Source of the DNA: Clostridia bacterium
Lineage (GTDB): Bacteria > Bacillota > Clostridia > Oscillospirales > Butyricicoccaceae
DNA: 64,000 nucleotides
Direction of reading: 5' to 3'
Assembly: GCA_017408485.1 (NCBI GenBank)
Contig: JAFQUM010000014.1
Location: 62,001-126,000, forward strand
The position numbers and the translations under genes are program-made. The notes under the pieces are model-generated. The model ran no database searches. It worked only from the letters and a program-made list of their open reading frames with translations, and had not been told where the DNA came from. Of the stretch, positions 8,928 through 18,086 are shown one piece after another; the first letter of the stretch is position 1, and each line of letters opens with the position of its first letter.

Positions 8928-10850
8928 ATGGGTATGAATGTTACACAAAAAATAATAAGCAAGCATCTTTCTGAGGGAAAAATGCTTGCAGGAACCAAGA
9001 TAGGGATCCGCATAGATCAAACTCTTACTCAAGATTCAACGGGAACAATGGCATACTTACAGCTTGAGGCAATGGGGATAGACAGGGTCAAGACCTTGCG
9101 CTCGGTGGCATATATTGACCATAATATGCTGCAGCAGGGCTTTGAAAATGCGGATGACCACAAATACATACAAACTGTGGCAAACAAATACGGCATATAC
9201 TTTTCAAGGGCGGGCAACGGCATTTGCCATCAGGTGCATTTGGAGCGCTTTGCCGTTCCGGGTCAAACTCTTTTAGGCTCCGACAGCCACACCCCAACCT
9301 GCGGAGGAATGGGAATGCTTGCCATCGGTGCGGGCGGCTTGGATGTGGCAGTAGCGATGGGCGGCGGTACTTACTATCTTAATATGCCCAAGGTGGTAGA
9401 AGTGGAGCTTCGGGGAAAGCTTGCCCCCTTTGTAAGCGCCAAGGATATAATTTTGGAGGTACTGCGCCGTATCTCGGTCAAGGGCGGTGTCGGCAGAGTT
9501 ATGGAATATACCGGTGACGGTGTGGCGAGCCTTAGCGTTCCTGAACGAGCAACCATTGCCAATATGGGCGCCGAGTTGGGCGCGACCACATCGGTATTTC
9601 CCTCCGATGAGGTCACCGAATCCTTTATGAAAGCGCAGGGCAGAGGTGAAGATTTCGTGCAGATACTTGCCGACAAAGATGCCGTATATGACGAAAAACT
9701 TGTTATTGAGCTTGATAAATTAGAGCCTATGATAGCATTACCCCACAGCCCCGATAATGTTAAAAAGGTCAGCGAGGTGGAAGGTACCTCGGTGGATCAG
9801 ATAGTGATAGGGTCTTGCACCAATAGCTCCTATACCGATATGATGAAGGTGGCGGCAATACTAAAGGGAAGAATGGTCCCTCCCAATACAAGCCTTGTCA
9901 TTGCTCCCGGTTCAAGACAGGTCCTTTCTATGCTTGCACAAAACGGAGCGCTTTATGATATGATCTCTGCGGGTGCACGCATTTTGGAAACGGGATGCGG
10001 ACCTTGTATCGGAATGGGACAGGCTCCCGCTACAAACGGCATTTCGCTGAGAACTACAAACCGTAATTTTAAAGGCCGTTGCGGCACGGCAAGCGCCGAT
10101 GTTTATCTTGTAAGTCCCGAAACCGCCGCCGTCAGCGCGGTGATGGGAAAGCTTACCGATCCGCGGGTTCTTGATGGTCAGGTGGATATAAGTGTGAAAA
10201 TGCCTTCTTCTTATGCGGTAAACGATAATATGATAGTTGTGCCCACCGATGATCCGAAAAATGCAACGGTCATAAAGGGACCCAATATCAAGCCCTTCCC
10301 AAAGAACAGCCCGTTGGGAAATACAGTAGAGGGAAAGGTGCTTATCTGCTTAGAGGATAATATAACCACCGATCATATTATGCCTTCGGGAGCATCCTTG
10401 CTGCCGTTCAGGTCCAATATTCCCTACCTTTCCGATTTTTGCCTGACCCCTTGCGATGAGCATTTTCCGGAACGGGCAAAGCAAAACGGAGGAGGCTTTA
10501 TCGTGGCGGGAGAAAACTACGGACAGGGCTCTTCACGCGAGCACGCCGCTTTAGTTCCCCTCTATCTTGGAATAAAAGGTGTCATAGCCAAAAGCTTTGC
10601 CCGTATCCACAAGTCCAATCTGATAAACTCAGGTATTTTGCCTTTAGTATTTGAAAATTCAGAAGATTATGATAAAATAAGAGTGGGTGATGAAATAAAG
10701 ATCGAAAATGCCCCTATGCAGATTGAAAACGGAGTAGTAGCTTTAACTGTCAACGGAATCGTCATCAACACAAGAATTGAGCTTACCGATATGGAATCGT
10801 CTGTTATTCTCAGTGGCGGAAAGATCAATTCCATAAAGAACAGAGGGTGA
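8928..10850 (+). CDS. Aconitate hydratase (short clostridial form)
   Basis: 640 residues, typical of the short bacterial aconitase-type hydratases and shorter than AcnA. The three Fe-S cysteines are visible in GSCTNSSYTDM and ETGCGPCIGMG. Substrate-site signatures LLGSDSHTPTCGGMGMLA and the swivel-domain GENYGQGSSREHAAL are intact. It interconverts citrate and isocitrate through cis-aconitate in the cytoplasm. The start lies 5 bases after the Re-citrate synthase stop; a second in-frame ATG at 8934 is possible. A homoaconitase role cannot be excluded from sequence alone, but neighbours favour citrate. Confidence 0.88.
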   Translation: MGMNVTQKIISKHLSEGKMLAGTKIGIRIDQTLTQDSTGTMAYLQLEAMGIDRVKTLRSVAYIDHNMLQQGFENADDHKYIQTVANKYGIYFSRAGNGICHQVHLERFAVPGQTLLGSDSHTPTCGGMGMLAIGAGGLDVAVAMGGGTYYLNMPKVVEVELRGKLAPFVSAKDIILEVLRRISVKGGVGRVMEYTGDGVASLSVPERATIANMGAELGATTSVFPSDEVTESFMKAQGRGEDFVQILADKDAVYDEKLVIELDKLEPMIALPHSPDNVKKVSEVEGTSVDQIVIGSCTNSSYTDMMKVAAILKGRMVPPNTSLVIAPGSRQVLSMLAQNGALYDMISAGARILETGCGPCIGMGQAPATNGISLRTTNRNFKGRCGTASADVYLVSPETAAVSAVMGKLTDPRVLDGQVDISVKMPSSYAVNDNMIVVPTDDPKNATVIKGPNIKPFPKNSPLGNTVEGKVLICLEDNITTDHIMPSGASLLPFRSNIPYLSDFCLTPCDEHFPERAKQNGGGFIVAGENYGQGSSREHAALVPLYLGIKGVIAKSFARIHKSNLINSGILPLVFENSEDYDKIRVGDEIKIENAPMQIENGVVALTVNGIVINTRIELTDMESSVILSGGKINSIKNRG

Positions 10851-10854
10851 CGCT

Positions 10855-12006
10855 ATGTACGAAGAAGCCATTATGCAGTTTGAAGCTATTTTGAAAAGTC
10901 AGTCTCAGCGCATAGAGAGAATGAAAAATGCGCCGCCGCCAAAGAATCATTCCGCTCTTTCAAAAATAATCATTGGTGTTATTGATGGAGACGGAATCGG
11001 ACCCATAATTATGAAAGAGGCGCGCAGAGTTTTAGAATGCCTTATTAAAGATAAACTGCAAAGCGGTAAGATCGAGCTCAGAGAAATTGAGGGGCTCACC
11101 TTGGAGAACCGCATAGCCCAAGGCAAGACGGTGCCCGATGATGTACTTTTGAAGATCAAAGAGTGCGATGTGCTTTTAAAAGGGCCTACAACGACGCCAC
11201 AAAAGGGAAGCGCCGTACCCAATATGGAAAGCGCTAATGTTCTGTTGCGCAAGGAGCTTGATCTGTTCGCAAATGTCAGACCGGTAAGAGTGGATGAAGA
11301 GGGCATAGACTGGACCTTTTTCCGCGAGAATACCGAGGGCGAATATGCATTGGGAAGCTGCGGTATAGACATAGACGGTGAATACTCGATAGATTTCAAG
11401 GTCACCACCGATGAGGGAACTTGGCGCATAGCCAAGGCGGCATTTGAATTTGCACGAGCAAACAAAAAGACCAATGTTGCCATCGTAACAAAGGCAAATA
11501 TTATGAAAAAGACCGATGGCCGTTTTTCTGAAATATGTCATAGGGTAGCTGCAGACTATCCCGAAATAACTACAGAAGAGTGGTATGTGGATATTATGTC
11601 CGCAAACCTGCTGAACAAGGCGCTACGCAGACAATTTCAAGTTTTTTTGCTTCCTAACCTTTATGGTGATATAATTACCGATGAGGCGGCACAGATACAG
11701 GGCGGTGTCGGAACGGCGGGAAGCTCCAATATAGGCAGCCAATACGCAATGTTTGAGGCAATTCACGGCTCAGCACCCCGTATGATCGAGCAGGGGATAG
11801 GCGAATATGCCGATCCGGCAAGTATTCTCAAAGCCACCGAAATGCTTCTGCGCCATATCGGTTGCATTGCCGAAGCCGACACTTTGTATAATGCTATGAA
11901 AAAATGTGAAGAAGAAGGCAAGGCAGTAGTCACAGGAGATAAAAAAGGAGCAACCGCCCGTGCTTATACCGATCAATTGATAAAAGCTATAGAATCCTTT
12001 ATATAA
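10855..12006 (+). CDS. Isocitrate dehydrogenase, NAD-type isocitrate/isopropylmalate dehydrogenase family
   Basis: 383 residues of the beta-decarboxylating dehydrogenase family: IGVIDGDGIGPIIMKEA at the front, FRENTEGEYALGS for the substrate arm, NLYGDIITDEAAQIQGGVG for the metal Asp residues, and AIHGSAPRM for the cofactor loop. The first 35 residues are a family-atypical extension that begins MYEEAIMQFEAILK. It turns isocitrate into 2-oxoglutarate and CO2, completing the three-step route from oxaloacetate. The start is 4 bases after aconitase with GAGGGTG upstream. Cofactor choice (NAD versus NADP) is not settled here. Confidence 0.87.
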   Translation: MYEEAIMQFEAILKSQSQRIERMKNAPPPKNHSALSKIIIGVIDGDGIGPIIMKEARRVLECLIKDKLQSGKIELREIEGLTLENRIAQGKTVPDDVLLKIKECDVLLKGPTTTPQKGSAVPNMESANVLLRKELDLFANVRPVRVDEEGIDWTFFRENTEGEYALGSCGIDIDGEYSIDFKVTTDEGTWRIAKAAFEFARANKKTNVAIVTKANIMKKTDGRFSEICHRVAADYPEITTEEWYVDIMSANLLNKALRRQFQVFLLPNLYGDIITDEAAQIQGGVGTAGSSNIGSQYAMFEAIHGSAPRMIEQGIGEYADPASILKATEMLLRHIGCIAEADTLYNAMKKCEEEGKAVVTGDKKGATARAYTDQLIKAIESFI

Positions 12007-12025
12007 AAGATAGGAGCGTTCAGTT

Positions 12026-12676
12026 ATGACAGAGCATTCAAGTCTTACGCAAAAAATATATGATACCCTTCGTGAAGAGATATTGGACGGCAAATATCCC
12101 ACCGGTTCTGCCTTCACTGAGGAGGAGATGGCTCAACGCTTTGAGGCAAGCAGGTCTCCCGTGCGTACCGCATTCAGATATCTTAAGGATGACGGACTCT
12201 TGCAGCTTATACCCAATAAGGGCGCAGTTGTAGAGGGTATCACCTATAAGGATATGGACGATGTGTATGAAATACGTATGAGGATAGAAGGACTTGCCTC
12301 TGCATATGCTGCACAGAATGCCACCGAAAAAGACATTGAAGCTCTGACCGAAATAGTTGATCTTTCCAGCTTTTATCTGGAGCACGGAAAGCTGGACAAG
12401 CTGAAAAATCTTGACGGTCGTTTCCACGAGACAATATTTCAGCTTGCTGACCGAAAGATACTTCACGGGGTTCTGTCGGGCTTGCTTGTAGATGTCAGCA
12501 GATTCAGAGCGGCATCCTGGCAATGCAGTGACAGAATGAGAGATGCTTTGCTTGAGCACAGAGAGATACTCAAGGCAATTGAAGAGCACGACAGCCAAAA
12601 GGCAGAGGAGCTTACAAGATTTCATATTCAAAAAGCCTATGAAAATATAAAAAAGATATTTTCTCCCCAAAAATAA
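12026..12676 (+). CDS. GntR family transcriptional regulator, FCD subfamily
   Basis: 216 residues. Residues 5-70 form the GntR winged helix (LREEILDGKYPTGSAFTEEEMAQRF...VRTAFRYLKDDGLLQLIPNKGAVV). The rest is the helical FCD ligand domain with metal-ligand-type residues (DGRFHETIFQLADR, LLEHREILKAIEEHD, ARFHI-like EELTRFHIQKA). It ends the citrate operon, 19 bases after icd, with TAGGAG upstream. It probably represses its own operon at the palindromes at 7470-7497 and responds to an organic acid such as citrate or a related metabolite; the effector is inferred from the FCD family. Confidence 0.88.
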   Translation: MTEHSSLTQKIYDTLREEILDGKYPTGSAFTEEEMAQRFEASRSPVRTAFRYLKDDGLLQLIPNKGAVVEGITYKDMDDVYEIRMRIEGLASAYAAQNATEKDIEALTEIVDLSSFYLEHGKLDKLKNLDGRFHETIFQLADRKILHGVLSGLLVDVSRFRAASWQCSDRMRDALLEHREILKAIEEHDSQKAEELTRFHIQKAYENIKKIFSPQK

Positions 12677-12691
12677 TCAGGTATAAAGAAA

Positions 12692-12723
12692 AAACTCTGA
12701 TGCAGTATGCATCAGAGTTTTTT
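12692..12723. terminator. Intrinsic terminator of the citrate operon
   Basis: A 12-bp perfect stem (12692-12703 with 12709-12720), 5-base loop and T-run. The A-run on the other side lets it also serve the convergent MATE gene. Confidence 0.9.
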
Positions 12724-12738
12724 GATAGATCGCAAAAA

Positions 12739-14169
12739 TTATCTTATAGCCTTTGTTTTCCACTTGCCGCGGCAGTAGAAGATAAATGTCAACACAGCGC
12801 CAAGCACCCAAGTGCAGAGCAGAGATATCTGAATACACTCTTTAATTCCGTGGGGAAGCTCGGGTGTGCGGGTGAGGAAGGATATTCCGTATGCAATGGG
12901 AATACGGGCAAATACGCTGGTGATAAGGGATATCCACATAGGGGTTGTGGTGTCGCCCGCGCCGCGCATAATTCCCGAAAGGCTCTGTGTTACCGCCATT
13001 GCAATATATCCTACCGCGAGAATACACATAAGCTTATAGCTCATATTTACCAATTCTGCAGTATCGGTGAATATTCCCATAAGCCACTTGCCGAAAATAA
13101 GTATGGCAAGGGTTATGGTTGTGGAAAATGCCACCGCCAGCCAAGTTCCCTGCTTTGCACCCTTGGTAACTCTGTCATAAAGTCCCGCGCCGACATTCTG
13201 TCCCGCATATGTGGTCAGTGATGTGCCGAATGAGAAGTTGGGCATCATAGCAAATCCGTCAACTCGCATGACCACAACGTTTGCCGCAATAAACAGTTCT
13301 CCGAACTGATTGGTCAGCGACTGAACGATGATCATAGCCGATGAGAATATTGCCTGAGTAAGTCCCGAAGGCAGACCCAATCTGACTATCATTTTTACAT
13401 AGTGCTTGACAGGCTTAAAATACTGCTTTTTAAAGTCAAAGTTCTGCTTCATCCTTGACAGTTTGAGTAGACACAATATGGAGGAAACCACCTGAGCGAT
13501 GACGGTTGCCAATGCGACGCCTGCGACCTCCATACGAAGCTCTTTTACAAAATAAATATCAAGGAAGATGTTTATAACGGTTGCAACAAGCAGATAGAGC
13601 AGGGCGGATATAGAATCACCCATTCCGCGGATAATACCGCTGAGAATGTTGTAATATGCCATTCCTGCCATACCTACCAATGAGATCATCAGGTAGTCAT
13701 AGCACCAACCCTTGATGGATGCGGGGGTGTTGAGCATTTCAAGAACGGGATTGATAAGGGGCGCGGCAATGGCAATAAGTCCCACGCAGGCGATTGCGGT
13801 GACCGTTATAGCATTACCTACAGAATAAGAAAGGCTCTCTCTGTCCTTTGCGCCAAAGTATTGCGAAACCATAATGCTGGCGCCTGAAGAAATACCGATA
13901 AATAGAACAAGCAGCATATTAAGTATTGGCGTAGCACTGCCAACTGCGGCAAGAGCATTGTCGCCAACATACTGACCGACAACGATACTGTCAACTGTGG
14001 AATAAAGCTGCTGAGCGATATTTCCCACTATCATGGGGACAGTAAAGATAAGTATAGTCTTCCAAGGCTTGCCCTGAGTCATATCGGTAGGCCCAAAGAA
14101 TTTTTTGATGGATGCGATCATTTGCCGAAGCTTGATAAGTATTTTATTATTTGGCTTGATTTTCTGCAT
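12739..14169 (-). CDS. MATE family efflux transporter
   Basis: 476 residues with twelve hydrophobic helices in two halves. The N-terminal half has the MATE signature VPMIVGNIAQQLYSTVDSIVVGQYVG and the second half repeats the fold (RLGLPSGLTQAIFSSAMIIVQSLTNQFG). These carriers swap Na+ or H+ for cationic drugs or metabolites at the inner membrane; substrate unknown. ATG 14169 is chosen over the longer frame to 14304 because AGGAG stands 7 bases upstream and the extra N-terminal residues do not resemble the family. Monocistronic and convergent with the citrate operon. Confidence 0.9.
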   Translation of the reverse strand: MQKIKPNNKILIKLRQMIASIKKFFGPTDMTQGKPWKTILIFTVPMIVGNIAQQLYSTVDSIVVGQYVGDNALAAVGSATPILNMLLVLFIGISSGASIMVSQYFGAKDRESLSYSVGNAITVTAIACVGLIAIAAPLINPVLEMLNTPASIKGWCYDYLMISLVGMAGMAYYNILSGIIRGMGDSISALLYLLVATVINIFLDIYFVKELRMEVAGVALATVIAQVVSSILCLLKLSRMKQNFDFKKQYFKPVKHYVKMIVRLGLPSGLTQAIFSSAMIIVQSLTNQFGELFIAANVVVMRVDGFAMMPNFSFGTSLTTYAGQNVGAGLYDRVTKGAKQGTWLAVAFSTTITLAILIFGKWLMGIFTDTAELVNMSYKLMCILAVGYIAMAVTQSLSGIMRGAGDTTTPMWISLITSVFARIPIAYGISFLTRTPELPHGIKECIQISLLCTWVLGAVLTFIFYCRGKWKTKAIR

Positions 14170-14258
14170 ATAATAACTCCTGAATACAAATAAAAACAAG
14201 AATCCACAACAATTTAGTAATATAGCACAATTTGTAAAATATTTCAACAAAAATATAC

Positions 14259-14288
14259 TTGACGGGAATAGCGGTTTCTTGTTATAAT
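14259..14288 (+). promoter_or_regulatory. Sigma-A promoter of the AbgT transporter gene
   Basis: TTGACG (14259-14264), 18 bases, TATAAT (14283-14288), some 48 bases before the start codon. Confidence 0.7.
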
Positions 14289-14335
14289 AGCGGTCGAGTG
14301 TCAACTATGAAAATACAAACAAAGGAGATGACCCA

Positions 14336-15898
14336 ATGTCCAAGAAAAATAAAGACAGACCGGGGATATATACCCGTTGCCTCAATGGTATTGAGCGTGT
14401 AGGTAACGCTTTGCCACATCCGATAACACTTTTTGCTATTTTTGCTCTTGCTATAGTGCTTATTTCGGCACTTTGTGATCTGCTGGGAGTATCGGTCACA
14501 GGCGAGCTTGTTTCAAACGGCGAGCTTAAAGAGACTACAGTGAGTGTTGTTAGTCTACTGACAAAGGACGGACTTAAGTATATGTTCACCAGCGCGGTGA
14601 ATAATTTTACAACATACGCACCTTTGGGAATGGTTTTAGTGGCTATGCTCGGTGTTGGTGTAGCTGAGCAGTCGGGACTTATCGACACCTTGCTCAAGGG
14701 AGCAATTAAAAAGACCCCTAAGTTTTTGCTCACCCCTATGGTAGTATTTTTGGGCGTTATGTCCAATATCGCATCCGATGCGGGCTATGTAATACTTATC
14801 CCCTTGGGCGCAATGATCTTCCGCGCTTGCGGAAGACACCCCATCGCAGGTCTTGCCGCCGCCTTTGCGGGCGTGTCGGGCGGATTTTCCGCAAACCTGC
14901 TTATAGGTACACTTGATCCTTTGCTTGCTGGTATCACCCAGACCGCAACCTCCATTATCGACGATAGCTATAAGGTTCAGGTGATGGGCAATTATATATT
15001 CCTTGTTGTATCTACATTCCTTATCACCATTTTGGGTACCATCATCACTGATAAGGTGGTAGAGCCCCGCTTGGGCAAGTATAATGATGAGGGCATTGAG
15101 GGTGAAGATATCTCTCTCACTACCATCACCCCCGAACAGAAAAAGGGTATGCGTAATGCGGGAATTGCCGCCTTGGCTTTTGTGATCCTCATAGTGGCTT
15201 GCTGCATTCCTCAAAACTCCTTCTTCCGCAATGATGCGGGCGAGCTTTTGGGCGCAACTCCTCTTATTGACAGCATTGTTGTGCTTATCGCATTGCTCTT
15301 CTTTATTCCCGGTGTAGCTTACGGACTGACCGTTAAGACCTTTAAGGATAATAAGGATGTGGGTAACGCACTCAGCAAGGCAATGGCGGGAATGGGATCT
15401 TTTTTGGCCCTTGCCTTTGTGTCCGCTCAGTTTATCAAGTATTTTGAATATACCAAGCTCGGTACGATCATCGCTCTTGCGGGTGCAGAGTTCTTCAAGT
15501 CAATGAATATTGGTCTTATTCCGCTTATCATCATATTCATTCTTTTTGCCGCATTTATGAATTTGTTTATGGGCTCTGCATCGGCAAAGTGGAATATCTT
15601 AGCTCCCGTTTTCGTGCCTATGTTTATGCTTCTTGGCTATAGCCCCGAGCTTTGTCAGCTTGCATACCGCATCGGTGACTCCTGCACCAATATCATCACT
15701 CCCATGATGACCTATTATGCGGTCATAATCATCTTTGCCCAGCGCTATGACAAAAAGGCAGGCATCGGAACTCTCACCGCAACAATGATCCCCTATAGCG
15801 TAGCATTCCTTGTATGCTGGAGCATATTGTTTGTGATCTGGCTGCTTTTGGGCTTGCCCATCGGTATCGGCACAAGCATTTACTACCCCGCAGTGTAA
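14336..15898 (+). CDS. AbgT family transporter (p-aminobenzoyl-glutamate type)
   Basis: 520 residues, mostly hydrophobic helices. The family pattern is clear: an N-terminal cytoplasmic start CLNGIERVGNALPHPITLF, re-entrant loop signatures GVMSNIASDAGYVILIPLGAMIF and GGFSANLLIGTLDPLLAG, and a late motif GDSCTNIITPMMTYY. Members take up p-aminobenzoyl-glutamate or export sulfonamide-like compounds at the cytoplasmic membrane; which applies here is open. No abgA/abgB peptidase genes sit beside it. AAAGGAG lies 8 bases before ATG 14336. Confidence 0.88.
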   Translation: MSKKNKDRPGIYTRCLNGIERVGNALPHPITLFAIFALAIVLISALCDLLGVSVTGELVSNGELKETTVSVVSLLTKDGLKYMFTSAVNNFTTYAPLGMVLVAMLGVGVAEQSGLIDTLLKGAIKKTPKFLLTPMVVFLGVMSNIASDAGYVILIPLGAMIFRACGRHPIAGLAAAFAGVSGGFSANLLIGTLDPLLAGITQTATSIIDDSYKVQVMGNYIFLVVSTFLITILGTIITDKVVEPRLGKYNDEGIEGEDISLTTITPEQKKGMRNAGIAALAFVILIVACCIPQNSFFRNDAGELLGATPLIDSIVVLIALLFFIPGVAYGLTVKTFKDNKDVGNALSKAMAGMGSFLALAFVSAQFIKYFEYTKLGTIIALAGAEFFKSMNIGLIPLIIIFILFAAFMNLFMGSASAKWNILAPVFVPMFMLLGYSPELCQLAYRIGDSCTNIITPMMTYYAVIIIFAQRYDKKAGIGTLTATMIPYSVAFLVCWSILFVIWLLLGLPIGIGTSIYYPAV

Positions 15899-15904
15899 TA
15901 AAAG

Positions 15905-15934
15905 AAAAACTCCTTCATTTGAAGGAGTTTTTTT
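15905..15934 (+). terminator. Intrinsic terminator after abgT-like gene (CTCCTTC/GAAGGAG type)
   Basis: Stem 15905-15916 with 15921-15932, 4-base loop, T-run. The same hairpin recurs at 16085-16115 and, with one loop change, at 28303-28332. Confidence 0.9.
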
Positions 15935-16084
15935 GAGACTGTCAGAACCGCTTTGCTGCGCAAAGCTGGGTTCTTTTCGACATTTTGGTTCCGCACTGCG
16001 GTGCGGTTTCGCCGTTTTTTCTGCGGAAAAACGGCGGATCGAGGTGTTTTTGTCCGGCGCATGTCCGTACAAAAACTAATTGTT
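15935..16084. repeat. Multi-hairpin intergenic element
   Basis: Between the two copies of the same terminator lie four successive inverted repeats: GAACC around a GCTTTGCTGCGCAAAGC core, CCGCACTGCGGTGCGG, GCCGTTTTTTCTGCGG with its complement, and TTTTTGT with ACAAAAA. No plausible gene is seen. It may be a repeat element inserted into one terminator with duplication of its flanks. Confidence 0.45.
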
Positions 16085-16115
16085 AAAAAAACTCCTTCAT
16101 TTGAAGGAGTTTTTT
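16085..16115 (-). terminator. Second copy of the CTCCTTC/GAAGGAG terminator
   Basis: Stem 16085-16097 with 16103-16114, flanked by A- and T-runs on both sides. It serves the reverse-strand gene that ends at 16120. Confidence 0.85.
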
Positions 16116-16119
16116 ATGT

Positions 16120-17013
16120 TTATTGTGCTATCTTCTTTTTGCCTACTGTCTTTTTAAGAACTATACCGACAGCAATCAAAGCAATAGCGATGACGGTATA
16201 TATAATGACAGCTGTGTTAAGGTCTTTATCAAGAATCTTTAATATGGGAACGATCAAAGAACTGACCGATGTTGAGATCTCTGCTTCTGCCATCATCAAT
16301 TCTGCGGCAAAGTCAAGGGCAGACCGTATGCCAAAAACCATTAAAGAGACAAAAATAAAGTCAACACCTAACCATATAAAACCGCCAAATCTACGGTATC
16401 TGCAAGCATAGATAAGAAGAGCTAAAACGATAGTTGTCACCGTAAGCATAATGGTTGCCGTTGAACCAAAGATTATTCGCAAGATTGAGAGAAGACCATC
16501 GTCGATCTCTTCGACTATCATAACCGAAGAGGCAAGAGTTTCGTTGATATCTTCTTTGTTTTCATCCAAGGCATTCATAATGCCGCTTTCAAGCTTTTCG
16601 CGGCTGATGTCTTGTTCATAATGCGAGTCTACGATCTCATAGATCTCATCCATATGCTTGCTGGTTAGAGCCTTAAGATCATCGGTGGTCAAAATGCCGC
16701 TATGGTCTTCGCCTAAAAGCTCAGCAGTAAAGTCCTCAGAAAGCTCATAGACAACCTCTTCAAAGAGTTCGCTTTCTAAAATATCGTTAACAAGTTCGTC
16801 GGAAACATTTTTTTCTTCTGCAGTTTCTTGAAAAACTTCGTGGCTGACAACAGCAGTGTGAGTTGCATTATGCAATAATTCTGCTACATGGTCGGCTTTA
16901 AGAAGATCAGCTCCGGTATAGAAAAGAGCATCGGTAACTGCAACCATTATCAAGATAAGGCTTAGTATCACAGCCACAAAACCAAGTAAAAAGTTAACAA
17001 AAGGATTTTTCAT
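16120..17013 (-). CDS. Hypothetical membrane protein with large extracytoplasmic helical domain
   Basis: 297 residues from ATG 17013, which has AGGAGG 8 bases upstream. One membrane helix near residues 7-28 is followed by about 145 acidic, charged, helix-forming residues, then three more membrane helices in the last 130 residues and a basic tail KKTVGKKKIAQ. The layout (helix, long exposed loop, three helices) suggests an envelope protein whose acidic domain faces outside. I do not recognise the family. It stands alone between terminators at 16085 and 17084. Confidence 0.75.
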   Translation of the reverse strand: MKNPFVNFLLGFVAVILSLILIMVAVTDALFYTGADLLKADHVAELLHNATHTAVVSHEVFQETAEEKNVSDELVNDILESELFEEVVYELSEDFTAELLGEDHSGILTTDDLKALTSKHMDEIYEIVDSHYEQDISREKLESGIMNALDENKEDINETLASSVMIVEEIDDGLLSILRIIFGSTATIMLTVTTIVLALLIYACRYRRFGGFIWLGVDFIFVSLMVFGIRSALDFAAELMMAEAEISTSVSSLIVPILKILDKDLNTAVIIYTVIAIALIAVGIVLKKTVGKKKIAQ

Positions 17014-17083
17014 GTCAAGCACCTCCTGTGAACTATCATAAACGAGAACATCCTTTTTTACAAGAAAAACTTAAAAGGAAAGT

Positions 17084-17113
17084 CCCCGACAGTACATAAA
17101 GTATCTGTCGGGG
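17084..17113 (-). terminator. Terminator of the phospholipid operon
   Basis: Stem CCCCGACAG (17084-17092) with CTGTCGGGG (17105-17113). The reverse strand continues ACTTTCCTTTT as a moderate U-tract after the gene ending at 17153. Confidence 0.75.
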
Positions 17114-17152
17114 AGTATAGGGGACATGGTATGAAAAAGACTATCCGTAAAA

Positions 17153-17848
17153 TTAGTTTTCCGAGTGCTGCGAATGCTTGCGCTTGTGGATAATAAATGC
17201 TATTGCTGAGCCAATAGTAATAGCTGCAATAAGTATAACTGAAGCTACAAACATAGGCGAGGACGGTTCGCTCAGACTTGTTCCCATAAAGGTGAACGCA
17301 ATGGCGGTGGGAAGCATACCCAGTAAGGAACCTAATGTGTATTTTAGAAAAGATGCGCCGACCGCACCAAACAAGGCGCTTATGGGATCGTTTGGGAAAA
17401 ATCCCACAAGGCGAGTGACAAGGGAGGATAGGAATACATTTTTGTTTCCTAAGGCGTTGATAAATGTCAGCCGCGGATAGCGGGTCGTGACCTTTTCCAC
17501 CATAGGAGCTCCTGCCGCCCTGCCCACCCAATAGGGAATGCTTGTCATAATAAATGTGCCGATAGTATTTATAAGTAATGCCTCGGGCAAAGGGAAAATA
17601 ACGGCAGTGGCGGTATATATCAACCCGCAATAGATAAAGACGCTTACACTTTTTACGGCAAAAAGCAAAAGCAAAACAAGGGCTGAGGTAAGGCTTGCAG
17701 TAGGAATAAACTTTAGTATGACCTCGGTGGATATGTAGTCTCTGTAATAAAAGCAGAGAAATATAAAGGCTATCCACAATATCCAACCTATGTATCTTAA
17801 AACAGTATGGAGCGTTTTTTCTTTGCTTATATGCTTTTGGGTGTTCAA
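17153..17848 (-). CDS. VTT-domain (TVP38/TMEM64, DedA-like) membrane protein
   Basis: 231 residues with about six membrane helices. The VTT core is visible: PYWVGRAAGAP, then TRLVGFFPNDPISALFGAVG and YTLGSLLGMLPTAIAFTFMG, the re-entrant region shared by DedA and TVP38 scramblases/transporters. DedA-like proteins help recycle undecaprenyl phosphate or other lipids across the membrane. The start is TTG at 17846-17848, since an in-frame TGA lies just upstream and no ATG follows early; only a weak GTGAGTG site precedes it. It follows the small membrane protein by 10 bases, as the last gene of a lipid operon. Confidence 0.82.
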   Translation of the reverse strand: MNTQKHISKEKTLHTVLRYIGWILWIAFIFLCFYYRDYISTEVILKFIPTASLTSALVLLLLFAVKSVSVFIYCGLIYTATAVIFPLPEALLINTIGTFIMTSIPYWVGRAAGAPMVEKVTTRYPRLTFINALGNKNVFLSSLVTRLVGFFPNDPISALFGAVGASFLKYTLGSLLGMLPTAIAFTFMGTSLSEPSSPMFVASVILIAAITIGSAIAFIIHKRKHSQHSEN

Positions 17849-17858
17849 GGGCGTTCAC

Positions 17859-18083
17859 TCACTTTTTATTGGTTTTATCAAACAGATGGGATATGCTTAC
17901 GGCAAGCGATACAAAAAGCGGCACAGACAGTATCAGTGCGGCGCAGAGCATACATATAGATGTTACAAAAAGCTGAGTTGCGGGCAATATGCCGCCGCTC
18001 TGTATTAAGATTATTCCACTGACTAACAGAAAAACCGAACATAGTGTGGATAGAATAACCGCAGCGTATATCAGTGCTTTCAT
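17859..18083 (-). CDS. Small two-helix membrane protein of the phospholipid operon
   Basis: 74 residues, two membrane helices (about 4-27 and 36-63) separated by a short Gln/Gly loop, with the basic C-terminus HLFDKTNKK. The ATG lies 3 bases after the stop of the lipid-kinase frame, so it is translationally coupled. No family recognised. Position between a lipid kinase and a VTT protein suggests a membrane-lipid role, which is inference only. Confidence 0.65.
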   Translation of the reverse strand: MKALIYAAVILSTLCSVFLLVSGIILIQSGGILPATQLFVTSICMLCAALILSVPLFVSLAVSISHLFDKTNKK

Positions 18084-18086
18084 AGG

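Noticed and set aside
15953-16411. 152-codon forward frame across the multi-hairpin block into the membrane protein
   Set aside because: No ribosome site, spans a terminator, and overlaps a supported reverse-strand gene.
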